Positions 1 through 8,380 of a DNA stretch of 64,000 nt are shown here, piece after piece. The notes under the pieces are model-generated. The model was not told where the DNA came from and did no database searches. It saw nothing but the letters and a program-made list of their open reading frames with translations. The position numbers were made by a program, and so were the translations under genes. How positions within the stretch are numbered: position 1 is the stretch's first letter; each line of letters opens with the position of its first letter. Source of the DNA: Croceibacterium mercuriale (GTDB lineage: Bacteria; Pseudomonadota; Alphaproteobacteria; Sphingomonadales; Sphingomonadaceae); assembly GCF_000802385.1 (NCBI RefSeq), contig NZ_JTDN01000001.1:1123501-1187500 (forward strand), written 5' to 3'.

Positions 1-1
1 C

Positions 2-976
2 ATCGTCGCCAATGCCGCCGCGCGCGAAGCTTTGGGCACGCATGTGCTGGGGCAGGATGCCCGCGTCGCCTTCCGCCATCCGGAGGCGGTGGAGCTGCTC
101 GCCCGTGCCGATGGGGGCGGCGCAACCGTTCAGGGGCTCACAGGCCCGCGCAGCATCTGGCAGATCACGCGCCAGGCGCTGGACCAGCGTTATTCGCTTG
201 TCGAACTCGTCGACCGGACGGCGGAAGCCGACGTCAGCCGGGCGCACACCGACTTCGTGGCGAATGCCAGCCACGAACTGCGCACGCCGCTGTCCTCCAT
301 CATCGGCTACATGGAAACGCTGGTCGAGGAAGGCGACACGCTGGAACCAGCCCGCGCCGCGCGCTTCCATGGCATCGTGCTGCGGGAGGCCCGCCGGCTG
401 CAGAACCTTGTCAGCGACCTGATGTCCTTGTCGCGCGTCGAAGCGGAAAAGCATGACCGTCCACGCGAACTTGTGGATCTGAGGCTGCTGGTCGGGCAGG
501 CGGCGCGCGACGCCGCCGGGCCGGAGCGGCAGAACCGGCTGGCATTCACGATCACCGAAGAAGCCCTGCAGACGCCGGGCGACCAGCGCCAGCTGGAACA
601 ACTGGTGCGAAATCTAGTCGATAACGCATTGAAATATGGAGCACCGGAAACCCAGGTGAGCATCGAGCTGTCCTTGGCGCCGCGATCCTGTGCGGCGATC
701 ATCGTCCGGGACAAGGGGGACGGAATCGCGCCTGAGCACATCCCGCATCTCACCCGCCGCTTCTACCGCACCGATCCCGGCCGCAGCCGGGCAGCGGGTG
801 GCACCGGGCTCGGTTTGGCCATCGTGAAGCATATCGTGGAGCGGCATCGCGGCCGGCTGGACATCGCCAGCCGGCAAGGCAGTGGTACCACGGTAACGGT
901 GCATCTGCCGGTCGCAGGCGTTCCGACCGGGCAGGAGGATGGCGCAACTGCGCCAGCGGGTGTGCTCTTGTCATGA
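2..976 (+). CDS. phoR: Phosphate regulon sensor histidine kinase PhoR, 3' part (5' end outside window)
   Basis: C-terminal 324 residues of a membrane-bound sensor kinase that, by family, phosphorylates PhoB when phosphate is low and is held in check by PstSCAB-PhoU. The frame is open from base 2 and begins inside a PAS-like domain (reads IVANAAAREALG), so the membrane anchor lies upstream of the window. Seen in order: H-box ASHELRTPLSS with the phospho-accepting His codon at 272-274, N-box NLVDNALKYG, G1 box DKGDGIAPEH and G2 box GGTGLGLAIVKHI. The identification as PhoR rather than another kinase rests on the H-box type and on the pstSCAB-phoU-phoB genes that follow. The last codons overlap a Pho-box-like repeat serving pstS. 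Confidence 0.95.
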   Translation: MVANAAAREALGTHVLGQDARVAFRHPEAVELLARADGGGATVQGLTGPRSIWQITRQALDQRYSLVELVDRTAEADVSRAHTDFVANASHELRTPLSSIIGYMETLVEEGDTLEPARAARFHGIVLREARRLQNLVSDLMSLSRVEAEKHDRPRELVDLRLLVGQAARDAAGPERQNRLAFTITEEALQTPGDQRQLEQLVRNLVDNALKYGAPETQVSIELSLAPRSCAAIIVRDKGDGIAPEHIPHLTRRFYRTDPGRSRAAGGTGLGLAIVKHIVERHRGRLDIASRQGSGTTVTVHLPVAGVPTGQEDGATAPAGVLLS

Positions 977-998
977 AGCTGTCTCAATCATCCAACAT
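968..998 (+). promoter_or_regulatory. Pho box and possible -10 element of pstS
   Basis: Two 7-mers spaced 11 bp start to start, TTGTCAT (968-974) and CTGTCTC (979-985), match the enterobacterial Pho-box repeat CTGTCAT at 6 of 7 and 5 of 7 positions. Seven bases later CAACAT (993-998) is a weak -10 candidate. The same geometry (two repeats, 7 bp, -10-like hexamer) recurs before phoB at 6221-6251. The box overlaps the phoR stop codon, so pstS has its own phosphate-controlled start besides any read-through from phoR. Inferred from sequence; no binding data. Confidence 0.65.
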
Positions 999-1085
999 CG
1001 GGCGCTGGACCGATCGTTCCGCGTCATCCCCGCCGGCTGGCTGTGCCGGTCGCCACACAAATTTGGAAAGGCTGGCAGGTCCGGC

Positions 1086-2126
1086 ATGAAGCGGCGCCTT
1101 GCATCAACTGTTCTCGCCATCTGCACCAGCCTCTCGCTGGCGGCATGCATGGCCGCAGGCGGTACACGGGAATCGATCCGCGCGGTCGGCTCGTCCACGG
1201 TCTATCCCTTCGCGAAGACCGTGGCGGAGGCGTTTTCCCGTTCCAATCCGGAATTCCCGTCACCCATCATCGAGGCGACAGGCACCGGCGGCGGCATCAA
1301 CCTGTTCTGCGCCGGCCTCGGCGCCAGCACGCCGGACATTGCCCATGCCAGCCGCCGCATGAAGGCATCCGAATTCGCGACCTGCCAGGCCAATGGCGTG
1401 GCTGACGTGATGGAGATTCAGGTCGGCCTGGACGGCATCGCCTTTGCCAGTGCGAAGAGCGGCATCCAGCTGAATCTCAGCCCCGCCATCATCTACCGCG
1501 CGATCGCAGCCACGCCGTATGGTCAGCCGCAGACGGCGCGGTTGTGGTCGGATGTCGATCCGTCGCTGCCGGACATGCCGATCCTGCTTTACGGCCCGCC
1601 ATCCTCCTCCGGCACGCGGGACGCGCTGAAGGAACTGATCCTGATCCCGGGCTGCACTGCCGACCCGCGCATGGCGGCGCTGAAGGAAAGCGACGAGACC
1701 CGGTTCGAGCAGATCTGCACCGAAGTGCGCAATGACGGCGCCTTTGTCGACCAGGGAGAGCAGGACAACCTGATCGTTCAGAAGATCCGCGGCAATCCCA
1801 ACGCGGTCGGCCTGTTCGGCTATTCCTATTTGGAGGCGAATGCCGAACGGGTGCAGGGTTTGCCGATGAACGGCGTGCTGCCGACCTACGACAACATCGC
1901 TTCCTTCGCCTATCCCGGCGCGCGGCCCCTCTATATTTACGTCAAGAAGGCGCATCTTCAGGCCATCCCAGGTCTCCGACCGTTCCTGGCCAAGTGGGTG
2001 GAAAGCTGGGGCCGCGATGGTCCGCTGACCACGATCGGCCTGGTCGCCAGCCCGCCGGACGTGGCGCAGCGTAGCGCTGACGCAGCGACCCGCTACACGA
2101 CCCTGACCGCGGCCGATTTCGAGTAA
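1086..2126 (+). CDS. pstS: Phosphate ABC transporter substrate-binding protein PstS (lipoprotein)
   Basis: 346-residue periplasmic phosphate-binding protein. The start at 1086 was chosen because it gives a lipoprotein signal (MKRRLASTVLAICTSLSLAAC, lipid-modified Cys21 by rule) and has a GGCAGG sequence a few bases upstream; the longer open frame from 939 would read through the tail of phoR. Phosphate-site signatures are visible: VGSSTVYPFAKT near the mature N-terminus and SSSGTRDALKE in mid-protein. It hands phosphate to PstC/PstA. First gene of pstSCAB-phoU, 10 bp before pstC, preceded by a Pho-box-like repeat. Confidence 0.95.
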   Translation: MKRRLASTVLAICTSLSLAACMAAGGTRESIRAVGSSTVYPFAKTVAEAFSRSNPEFPSPIIEATGTGGGINLFCAGLGASTPDIAHASRRMKASEFATCQANGVADVMEIQVGLDGIAFASAKSGIQLNLSPAIIYRAIAATPYGQPQTARLWSDVDPSLPDMPILLYGPPSSSGTRDALKELILIPGCTADPRMAALKESDETRFEQICTEVRNDGAFVDQGEQDNLIVQKIRGNPNAVGLFGYSYLEANAERVQGLPMNGVLPTYDNIASFAYPGARPLYIYVKKAHLQAIPGLRPFLAKWVESWGRDGPLTTIGLVASPPDVAQRSADAATRYTTLTAADFE

Positions 2127-2136
2127 GGCCCGCACC

Positions 2137-3522
2137 ATGCCACCTTCACTGCTCATCCTGCTGGCCCTGGCTCTGGCGACAATCGGCTGGATCGCCGCGC
2201 GCGGCCGCGCCTACAGCTTCGCCAACGCGCAGCCGACACAGCGGCTCGCCGCGTTGCCGACCTACCATGCGTGGTTCGTGGCCCTTTCGATCCTGATCCC
2301 GGCGATCCTGTTCATCATCGTGTGGGGCATCGTCTCGCCGGCGCTGATCGTTCAGGCGGTGGAGGCCAGCCCGGCCGCCGCCAGCCTGCCGACCGAAGGC
2401 CTCTTGCGGCAGACCCTGCTGGCGGAGGCCCGCAATGTCGCCGCCGGCTCGGCCCCTGCCGTGTTCAACACCGGTGCGCAGGTGCTGGTGCAGCCGTTCC
2501 AGGAGGCGATCGGGCGCTACAATCTGATCGGCGGCGCTGCGACGGTGATCATTGCCTTCCTGTGCGGCGTGGCCGCGTTCCTGCGCCTGCGACCCGACTT
2601 CCGTGCCCGCACCCGTGTGGAGCGGCTGGTGATGGCCATCCTGCTGCTGGCATCGCTGGTCGCCATCCTGACGACGCTGGGCATCTTCGTCAGCCTGGTG
2701 TTCGAGACGGTTCGCTTCTTCGGCATGGTCAGCCCGATCGACTTCCTGTTCGGCACCCAGTGGGGGCCGGATCCGATGAGCAGCACGGACAATGTCGATG
2801 GCAGCCGCTATGGCGCGCTGCCGCTGTTCTGGGGCACAATCTACATCGGCGCTATCATCGCCATGGTGGTCGCGATCCCGCTGGGTTTGATGAGCGCGAT
2901 CTACCTCACCCAATATGCCGACCCGCGCTGGCGCCGGTGGCTCAAGCCGATGCTGGAGATCCTGGCGGGCGTCCCAACCGTGGTCTACGGCTACTTTGCC
3001 GCGCTGACCGTCGCCCCGGCCATCCGAGACATCGCCGTGTCGCTCGGCATCAGCAATGCCAGCAGCGAAAGCGCGCTCGCCGCCGGGCTGGTAATGGGCG
3101 TCATGATCATCCCGTTCGTCTCTTCCATGGCCGACGATTCCATCGCCGCCGTGCCGCGCACCATGCGCGACGGCTCGCTGGCGCTGGGGGCCACCCATAA
3201 CGAGACGATCCGCCGCGTGCTGGTACCCGCTGCCCTGCCCGGCATCGTCGCCGGCGTGATGCTGGCGGTCAGCCGGGCGATCGGCGAGACGATGATTGTG
3301 GTGATGGCCGCAGGCGCCGCCGCCAACCTGTCCGCCAACCCGCTGGAGGCGATGACCACCGTCACCTTCCAGATCGTGGCCATGCTGACCGGCGAAGGCA
3401 GCTTCGACCATCCCGCCACCCTCAGCGCCTTTGCCCTCGGCTTTGTGCTGTTCCTGGTCACCCTCGGCCTCAACTTCATCGCCCTGCGCGTCGTGAAACG
3501 GTTCCGCGAAGCCTATGAGTGA
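2137..3522 (+). CDS. pstC: Phosphate ABC transporter permease PstC
   Basis: 461-residue inner-membrane permease, longer than the roughly 320 residues of enterobacterial PstC because of an N-terminal extension with extra membrane spans and a periplasmic segment (about residues 65-130). Long forms of this kind are usual in alphaproteobacteria. The binding-protein-dependent permease domain fills the C-terminal half. The EAA loop that docks the ATPase is seen as DGSLALGATHNETIRRVLVP, about 100 residues before the end. The last 8 bases overlap the start of pstA, which suggests translational coupling and equal production of the two permease halves. Confidence 0.95.
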   Translation: MPPSLLILLALALATIGWIAARGRAYSFANAQPTQRLAALPTYHAWFVALSILIPAILFIIVWGIVSPALIVQAVEASPAAASLPTEGLLRQTLLAEARNVAAGSAPAVFNTGAQVLVQPFQEAIGRYNLIGGAATVIIAFLCGVAAFLRLRPDFRARTRVERLVMAILLLASLVAILTTLGIFVSLVFETVRFFGMVSPIDFLFGTQWGPDPMSSTDNVDGSRYGALPLFWGTIYIGAIIAMVVAIPLGLMSAIYLTQYADPRWRRWLKPMLEILAGVPTVVYGYFAALTVAPAIRDIAVSLGISNASSESALAAGLVMGVMIIPFVSSMADDSIAAVPRTMRDGSLALGATHNETIRRVLVPAALPGIVAGVMLAVSRAIGETMIVVMAAGAAANLSANPLEAMTTVTFQIVAMLTGEGSFDHPATLSAFALGFVLFLVTLGLNFIALRVVKRFREAYE

Positions 3523-4780
3523 CACCATGACCTCCGCCGATCTCGGCCCCACCCGCTCGCCGGAATATGCCGCGCGGCTGAAGCGTCGCTATGCCTCCGA
3601 ACGACGGTTCCGGCTAGCGGGTCTTGCCGCGATCGTCTTCTCCATGGCCGTGCTGGTGTTCCTGCTGGCGACGATGACCCTGAACGGGATCGGCGGGTTC
3701 CAGCGCACCACGCTGGTCACGCCGGTCGATCTCGCCGCCGCCGACCTCGTGGCGCCGCCTGCCGATGCTACGCTGGGCGTGGCGATCCGCTCGCTGGAAA
3801 ACCAGGGATTGCCCGAGATCATCGAGGCGAATGTCGGCGCCCGCTTCGGTGCGGACGCAGCCGGGCAGATCAGTCCCGATGCCTGGCGCGTTGCGGCAGA
3901 GGCAATCATCGACGATCCCGCCATGCTGGATCGTCGCGTGACGATGGACCTGCCGGTCAGCCACAATCTGGCGGCGGCGTTCGATCGTGACGGTCACACC
4001 GAACTCCATCCGCTGGCGGATCGCCTGTCCGCTGACGGCGCCCTGGCGGATCGGCTGGACCTGGGCTTCCTGGCCCGGTCGGACGCCACCGACCCGCAGC
4101 TGGCAGGCATCTGGGGTGCGCTGAAGGGGTCTATACTGACCATGCTGATCACGCTGGCGCTCGCCTTCCCGATTGGCGTGCTGTCCGCGCTGTACCTGGA
4201 GGAATACGCCCCGCGCGGCCGCTGGACCGACCTGATCGAGGTGTCGATCAACAATCTGGCCGCGGTCCCGTCCATCATCTTCGGCCTGCTGGGGCTGGCG
4301 GTGTTCCTGGGCCTGTTCCCCTCGCTGCGCTCCGCGCCGCTCATCGGCGGCATGACCCTGGCACTGATGACCATGCCGGTGATCGTCATTTCCGGCCGCA
4401 ATGCGATCAAGGCAGTTCCGCCATCCATCCGTGACGGCGCCCTGGCGATCGGCGCCAGCCCGATCCAAGTCGTGTTCCATCACGTGTTGCCACTGGCCCT
4501 GCCCGGCATCCTGACCGGCACCATCATCGGCATGGCCCGCGCCCTGGGCGAGACCGCACCGCTGCTGATGATCGGCATGCGCGCCTTTGTCGCCACGCCG
4601 CCGGGCAGCCTGACCGATCCCGCCACGGTGCTGCCGGTGCAGATCTTCCTGTGGTCGGACGAGATCGATCGCGGCTTCGTGGAGCGGACCAGCGCAGCGA
4701 TCATCGTGCTGCTGGCCTTCCTGCTGGTGATGAACGGAATTGCCATCTACTTGCGCAACCGCTTCGAAAAGACATGGTGA
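3515..4780 (+). CDS. pstA: Phosphate ABC transporter permease PstA
   Basis: 421-residue partner of PstC in the membrane channel. After a charged cytoplasmic N-terminus comes one membrane span (about residues 36-58), then a long extracytoplasmic insert, then the permease domain with EAA loop [20 protein letters not shown]. The N-terminal extension resembles that of PstC in this operon and of other alphaproteobacteria. A second in-frame ATG lies four codons on (MSDTM), so the exact start may differ slightly. Overlaps pstC by 8 nt and pstB by 7 nt. Confidence 0.94.
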   Translation: MSDTMTSADLGPTRSPEYAARLKRRYASERRFRLAGLAAIVFSMAVLVFLLATMTLNGIGGFQRTTLVTPVDLAAADLVAPPADATLGVAIRSLENQGLPEIIEANVGARFGADAAGQISPDAWRVAAEAIIDDPAMLDRRVTMDLPVSHNLAAAFDRDGHTELHPLADRLSADGALADRLDLGFLARSDATDPQLAGIWGALKGSILTMLITLALAFPIGVLSALYLEEYAPRGRWTDLIEVSINNLAAVPSIIFGLLGLAVFLGLFPSLRSAPLIGGMTLALMTMPVIVISGRNAIKAVPPSIRDGALAIGASPIQVVFHHVLPLALPGILTGTIIGMARALGETAPLLMIGMRAFVATPPGSLTDPATVLPVQIFLWSDEIDRGFVERTSAAIIVLLAFLLVMNGIAIYLRNRFEKTW

Positions 4781-5556
4781 ACCCTGTGCTGCCCAACTCA
4801 GAACCCAAAATGCGCGCGCATGACGTATCAGTCTATTACGGCGCGAAGCGGGCGATCGACACCGTCTCGATCGACATCCACACCGAACATGTGACCGCCT
4901 TCATCGGCCCGTCCGGCTGCGGCAAGTCGACCTTCCTGCGTACGCTCAACCGCATGAACGACACGATCGGCAGCGCCCGGGTGGAGGGGGTGATCGAACT
5001 CGACGGAGACGATATCTATCACTCCGGCATGGACGTCGTGCAGCTGCGCGCCCGGGTCGGCATGGTGTTCCAGAAACCCAACCCGTTTCCGAAATCGATC
5101 TACGAGAACGTGGCCTATGGCCCGCGCATCCACGGTCTGGCCGCCAGCAAGGCGGAGCTTGACGCCAATGTGGAACGCTCCCTCCGGCGTGCCGGCCTGT
5201 GGGACGAGGTGAAGGACCGGCTGGCCGATCCCGGAACCGCCTTGTCCGGCGGTCAGCAGCAACGCCTGTGCATTGCCCGCGCGATCGCGGTGGAGCCAGA
5301 GGTCATCCTGATGGACGAGCCGTGCAGCGCGCTGGACCCGATCGCGACCGCGCGGATCGAGGAATTGATCGACGAGTTGCGGGGCCGCTACGCCATCGTG
5401 ATCGTTACCCACTCCATGCAGCAGGCCGCCCGTGTCTCCCAGCGGACAGCGTTCTTTCACCTGGGCAACCTTGTGGAATATGGCGATACCTCGCAGATAT
5501 TCACCACGCCGCGCGAACAGCGCACGCAGGACTATATCACAGGACGGTACGGCTGA
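4774..5556 (+). CDS. pstB: Phosphate ABC transporter ATP-binding protein PstB
   Basis: 260-residue ATPase that powers PstCA. Walker [10 protein letters not shown] is at residues 45-53, followed by a Q-loop ([11 protein letters not shown], a PstB hallmark), signature LSGGQQQR, Walker B VILMDEP and the switch His in VTHSMQQ. The start at 4774 gives the usual PstB length and overlaps the pstA stop; an ATG at 4810 is an alternative but has no ribosome-binding sequence. An open frame upstream to 4651 lies inside pstA and is not used. The stop shares a base with the phoU start. Confidence 0.95.
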   Translation: MVNPVLPNSEPKMRAHDVSVYYGAKRAIDTVSIDIHTEHVTAFIGPSGCGKSTFLRTLNRMNDTIGSARVEGVIELDGDDIYHSGMDVVQLRARVGMVFQKPNPFPKSIYENVAYGPRIHGLAASKAELDANVERSLRRAGLWDEVKDRLADPGTALSGGQQQRLCIARAIAVEPEVILMDEPCSALDPIATARIEELIDELRGRYAIVIVTHSMQQAARVSQRTAFFHLGNLVEYGDTSQIFTTPREQRTQDYITGRYG

Positions 5557-6224
5557 TGGTGCAACATACGGTCAAGGCCTTCGACGAGGACATCACCCGG
5601 CTGCGCGGCCTGATCGCGGAAATGGGTGGTCTGGCCGAGGTCGCGATCCAGGATGCGCTGGATTCGCTGGTCGCGGGCGACGAGGACAAGGCCGCACGCG
5701 TGGTCACCCGCGATCGCAAGCTGGACGAACTGGAGATGGAAGTCGACTCCATGGCCGTGCGCATGCTCGCTCTGCGAGCTCCGATGGCCGACGACCTGCG
5801 CGAGATCATCGCCGCGCTCAAGATCGCCGGCGTGCTTGAGCGGATCGGCGATTATGCCAAGAACATCGCCAAGCGCGTGCCGCGCCTGCCCGATCGGGCC
5901 CGGTTCGAACCGCTGACCTTGCTGCCCGCCATGGGCGAGATCGCGGCCGAGATGGTGCATGACGTCCTGACCGCCTACGCCGCGCGCGACCCGCTGCTGG
6001 CGCGTGAGGTGATCGAGCGTGATGCCAAGGTGGACGCGTTCTATGACAGCATCTTCCGTAACTATGTCAGCTACATGGTTGAAAATCCTGCCACGATCAG
6101 CAGCGCGGCCCATCTGCTTTTCGTCGCCCGCAACCTGGAACGGATCGGCGACCACGCCACCAATGTGGCCGAGATGGTGCACTTCTCCGCCACCGGACGG
6201 TACCCGACCGATATCGATCGCTGA
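5556..6224 (+). CDS. phoU: Phosphate signaling regulator PhoU
   Basis: 222-residue all-helical protein with two PhoU repeats. Each carries the metal-binding type motif, seen as AGVLERIGDYAKNIAKR in the first half and RNLERIGDHATNVAEM in the second. By family PhoU links transporter state to PhoR and keeps the Pho response off in phosphate-rich cells. The ATG overlaps the pstB stop by one base (TGATG), so it is probably translated by re-initiation. The stop codon lies inside the repeat array that precedes phoB. Confidence 0.95.
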   Translation: MVQHTVKAFDEDITRLRGLIAEMGGLAEVAIQDALDSLVAGDEDKAARVVTRDRKLDELEMEVDSMAVRMLALRAPMADDLREIIAALKIAGVLERIGDYAKNIAKRVPRLPDRARFEPLTLLPAMGEIAAEMVHDVLTAYAARDPLLAREVIERDAKVDAFYDSIFRNYVSYMVENPATISSAAHLLFVARNLERIGDHATNVAEMVHFSATGRYPTDIDR

Positions 6225-6251
6225 CACGGTTCTGTCGCTTTTGTGTAATAT
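6221..6251 (+). promoter_or_regulatory. Pho-box array and -10 element of phoB
   Basis: Three 7-mers with exact 11-bp period: CTGACAC (6221-6227, including the phoU stop), CTGTCGC (6232-6238) and GTGTAAT (6243-6249). Each matches the Pho repeat CTGTCAT at 5 of 7 positions. Seven bases after the second repeat stands TAATAT (6246-6251), a good -10 hexamer, so either repeats 1-2 act with this -10 or all three bind PhoB. Suggests PhoB autoregulation from an internal promoter. Confidence 0.6.
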
Positions 6252-6286
6252 GGCGGCGGTGACATTCCTCCGGAGATCACCGCCTC

Positions 6287-6976
6287 ATGTCTGCCCCCAA
6301 GCTGCTGCTGGTCGAAGACGATATCGCCCTGGCCGAACTGCTGGAATATCGCTTCGCCAATGAAGGCTATGATGTGCGCGTCACAGCCGACGGGGACGAG
6401 GCACTGGTCTTCGCTGCGGAAGACGCGCCAGATCTGGTCATCCTGGACTGGATGATCGAAGGGACCAGCGGCATCGAGGTCTGCCGCCGCCTGCGCCGGG
6501 ATAAGGCAACGGCGCATGTTCCCATCATCATGCTCACCGCGCGCGAAGCGGAAGATGACCGGATCCGCGGGCTGGAGATCGGCGCCGACGATTACATCAC
6601 CAAGCCGTTCTCCCCGCGCGAACTCCTGGCCCGCGTGTCCGCCGTGCTGCGGCGGGTCCGGCCCGCGCTGGCCGGGGAGACGATCGAGGCCGGCGACATG
6701 CGACTCGATCCGGTGGCCCATCGGGTCGAGCGCCGGGGCCGCCAGTTGCAGATCGGCCCGACCGAATACCGCCTGCTCAAGTTCTTCATGGAGCATCCCC
6801 GTCGTGTGTTCAGCCGCGGGCAGTTGCTGGATGCGGTATGGGGCACCGGCAGCGAGATCGAGGAGCGTACGGTCGACGTGCACATCCGCCGCCTGCGCAA
6901 GGCGGTCGCGCTGGAGACGGCCAAGGATCCGATCCGCACGGTCCGCTCCGCCGGCTATGCGCTCGAGCCTGTCTAG
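6287..6976 (+). CDS. phoB: Phosphate regulon response regulator PhoB
   Basis: 229-residue OmpR/PhoB-class transcription factor. The receiver domain (residues 1-120) has the acidic pocket E10/D11, phospho-accepting D54 (VILDWMIEG), T84 and K106 (TKPFSPRE). The C-terminal winged helix (about 130-229) ends with the usual RTVRSAGYAL. It activates pst and its own gene when phosphorylated by PhoR. Here it closes the cluster rather than preceding phoR as in enterobacteria. GGAG lies 11 bases before the ATG. Its stop TAG is shared with the stop of the convergent gene through CTAG at 6973-6976. Confidence 0.96.
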   Translation: MSAPKLLLVEDDIALAELLEYRFANEGYDVRVTADGDEALVFAAEDAPDLVILDWMIEGTSGIEVCRRLRRDKATAHVPIIMLTAREAEDDRIRGLEIGADDYITKPFSPRELLARVSAVLRRVRPALAGETIEAGDMRLDPVAHRVERRGRQLQIGPTEYRLLKFFMEHPRRVFSRGQLLDAVWGTGSEIEERTVDVHIRRLRKAVALETAKDPIRTVRSAGYALEPV

Positions 6977-7695
6977 CGGCAGAACCCGCCCAGCCCGCGT
7001 GCCGCCTGATCCAGGTGCAGGTGGTCGGCATGCGCGGCGTTGTAGTCCGGGCTCAGCACAGTACCGAACACGTCACACGCGCCATCGCGCACATTGCGCA
7101 GGAACTCGGCGTCGGTCCCCTCCCGCTCCCAGTCGCGCAACACGCTGACACGCTGGCCGTCGTCCGTCACGAAAGCAGCGATGTCGATCGCGTTGCCGGT
7201 GGCATGTTCGCTCCAGTTCCCGCCTCCACCGATCCGGCGGCAGCTGAACGTGCCCAGATGCTCGATCCGCACGATCGGCGATCCCAGCAGTTCGGCGGCA
7301 GCCGGCTGCACCGCCTGCGTCAGCCAGACCTGCACCGCGGCCGCGACCGGGCACGTCGTCACCGGCCGCGCGGGGCTGAACGGAGCATCGCGCAACTGTG
7401 TGCGGTCCGCCCGGCGGCAGGTGCCCTCCCCCGCAGGTTCCAGCACGGCAAAGGCCACACCGCTCCGTTCCAGCACGGCACGGCACTCATCCGGATCGCT
7501 GCGCAATGACGCCAGCTTGCGCTGCGTGGCCCAACCCGGTGGATCGTTGAGATCCAGCGGTGCCCATGGATCGTGTTGCGGGTGATCGGCCAGCCACGCA
7601 CGTGCCGCCAGCAGCAGGCCGGCCAGCAACAGCAGCCCCAGCACCATGCGATCCTTGCCGAACTGGTCCAACTGGCGGGAGAAACGCATCGTCAT
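6973..7695 (-). CDS. Extensin-like family protein
   Basis: 240-residue protein with an N-terminal membrane segment (DRMVLGLLLLAGLLLAARAW) and an extensin-like C-terminal domain. Motifs EHATGNAIDIAAF and ADHLHLDQA resemble the metal-binding HxTG...D and HxHLH sites of the D,D-carboxypeptidase/LAS fold, so a cell-wall peptidase activity is possible but not shown; several Cys residues suggest an oxidised periplasmic domain. ATGs at 7695 and 7689 are the candidate starts; the open frame extends upstream but would overlap the LysE gene. Convergent with phoB. Confidence 0.85.
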   Translation of the reverse strand: MTMRFSRQLDQFGKDRMVLGLLLLAGLLLAARAWLADHPQHDPWAPLDLNDPPGWATQRKLASLRSDPDECRAVLERSGVAFAVLEPAGEGTCRRADRTQLRDAPFSPARPVTTCPVAAAVQVWLTQAVQPAAAELLGSPIVRIEHLGTFSCRRIGGGGNWSEHATGNAIDIAAFVTDDGQRVSVLRDWEREGTDAEFLRNVRDGACDVFGTVLSPDYNAAHADHLHLDQAARGLGGFCR

Positions 7696-7726
7696 CCAAG
7701 CGCCGGGACAGCTGAACCGTTCCGGC

Positions 7727-8368
7727 TCAGGCGATGCGTCCGCCGCTGCGTACCAGTCCGACAATGATGATGGCGGCGAGCAGCAGGAACACCGTGCCCG
7801 CTGCCCGCTCCAGCCACATGCGTGTCCCCGGCCGTGCCATGGCCGCAGCCAGACTGCTCCCCGCGACCACATAGGCCCCACCGACCACCAGGTCGCAGGT
7901 CACGGCAATCGCCGCCAGGATCGCCAGCTGCGGGGCAAGCGGCTGATCGAAGGACAGAAATGGTGGCAGCAGCGCAAGGACGTAGACCAGCGACTTGGGG
8001 TTGCCGAGCGCGATCGCCACGCTGTCACGCAGGGCATGGCGGCTGCGGAGCGCTTGCGTCTCCCCCGCCGTCGAACGCCCCCGCGACCCCACGATCGCAC
8101 GCCAGCCGAGCCACGCCAGGTACAGCGCTCCGGCCGCGGCAAGCGCCCCGATCGCACGCGGCCAGGCGAGCGCCAGCGTGCCGAGGCCCAATCCGGCCGC
8201 CACGAACCAGAAGATGTTGCCCAGTTGCAGCCCGCCCAGTGCCGCAAGCCCGGCACGATGGCCTCGCCATGCGGACTGCGTCAGCACGAACACCATCTGC
8301 GGACCCGGCACCAGGCTGACCGTGCCGGTCACGGTGGTGAACAGCAGCAGCTTGGCAGGATCGATCAT
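7727..8368 (-). CDS. LysE/RhtB family amino-acid exporter
   Basis: 213-residue inner-membrane protein with about six hydrophobic segments and the family signature near the N-terminus (TGTVSLVPGPQMVFVLTQ, then GHRAGLAALGG). LysE/RhtB proteins export amino acids such as lysine, threonine, homoserine or homoserine lactones; the substrate cannot be told from sequence. It lies 12 bp downstream of the UdgX gene on the same strand and may share its transcript. Confidence 0.9.
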   Translation of the reverse strand: MIDPAKLLLFTTVTGTVSLVPGPQMVFVLTQSAWRGHRAGLAALGGLQLGNIFWFVAAGLGLGTLALAWPRAIGALAAAGALYLAWLGWRAIVGSRGRSTAGETQALRSRHALRDSVAIALGNPKSLVYVLALLPPFLSFDQPLAPQLAILAAIAVTCDLVVGGAYVVAGSSLAAAMARPGTRMWLERAAGTVFLLLAAIIIVGLVRSGGRIA

Positions 8369-8380
8369 GATGGTGACGGA

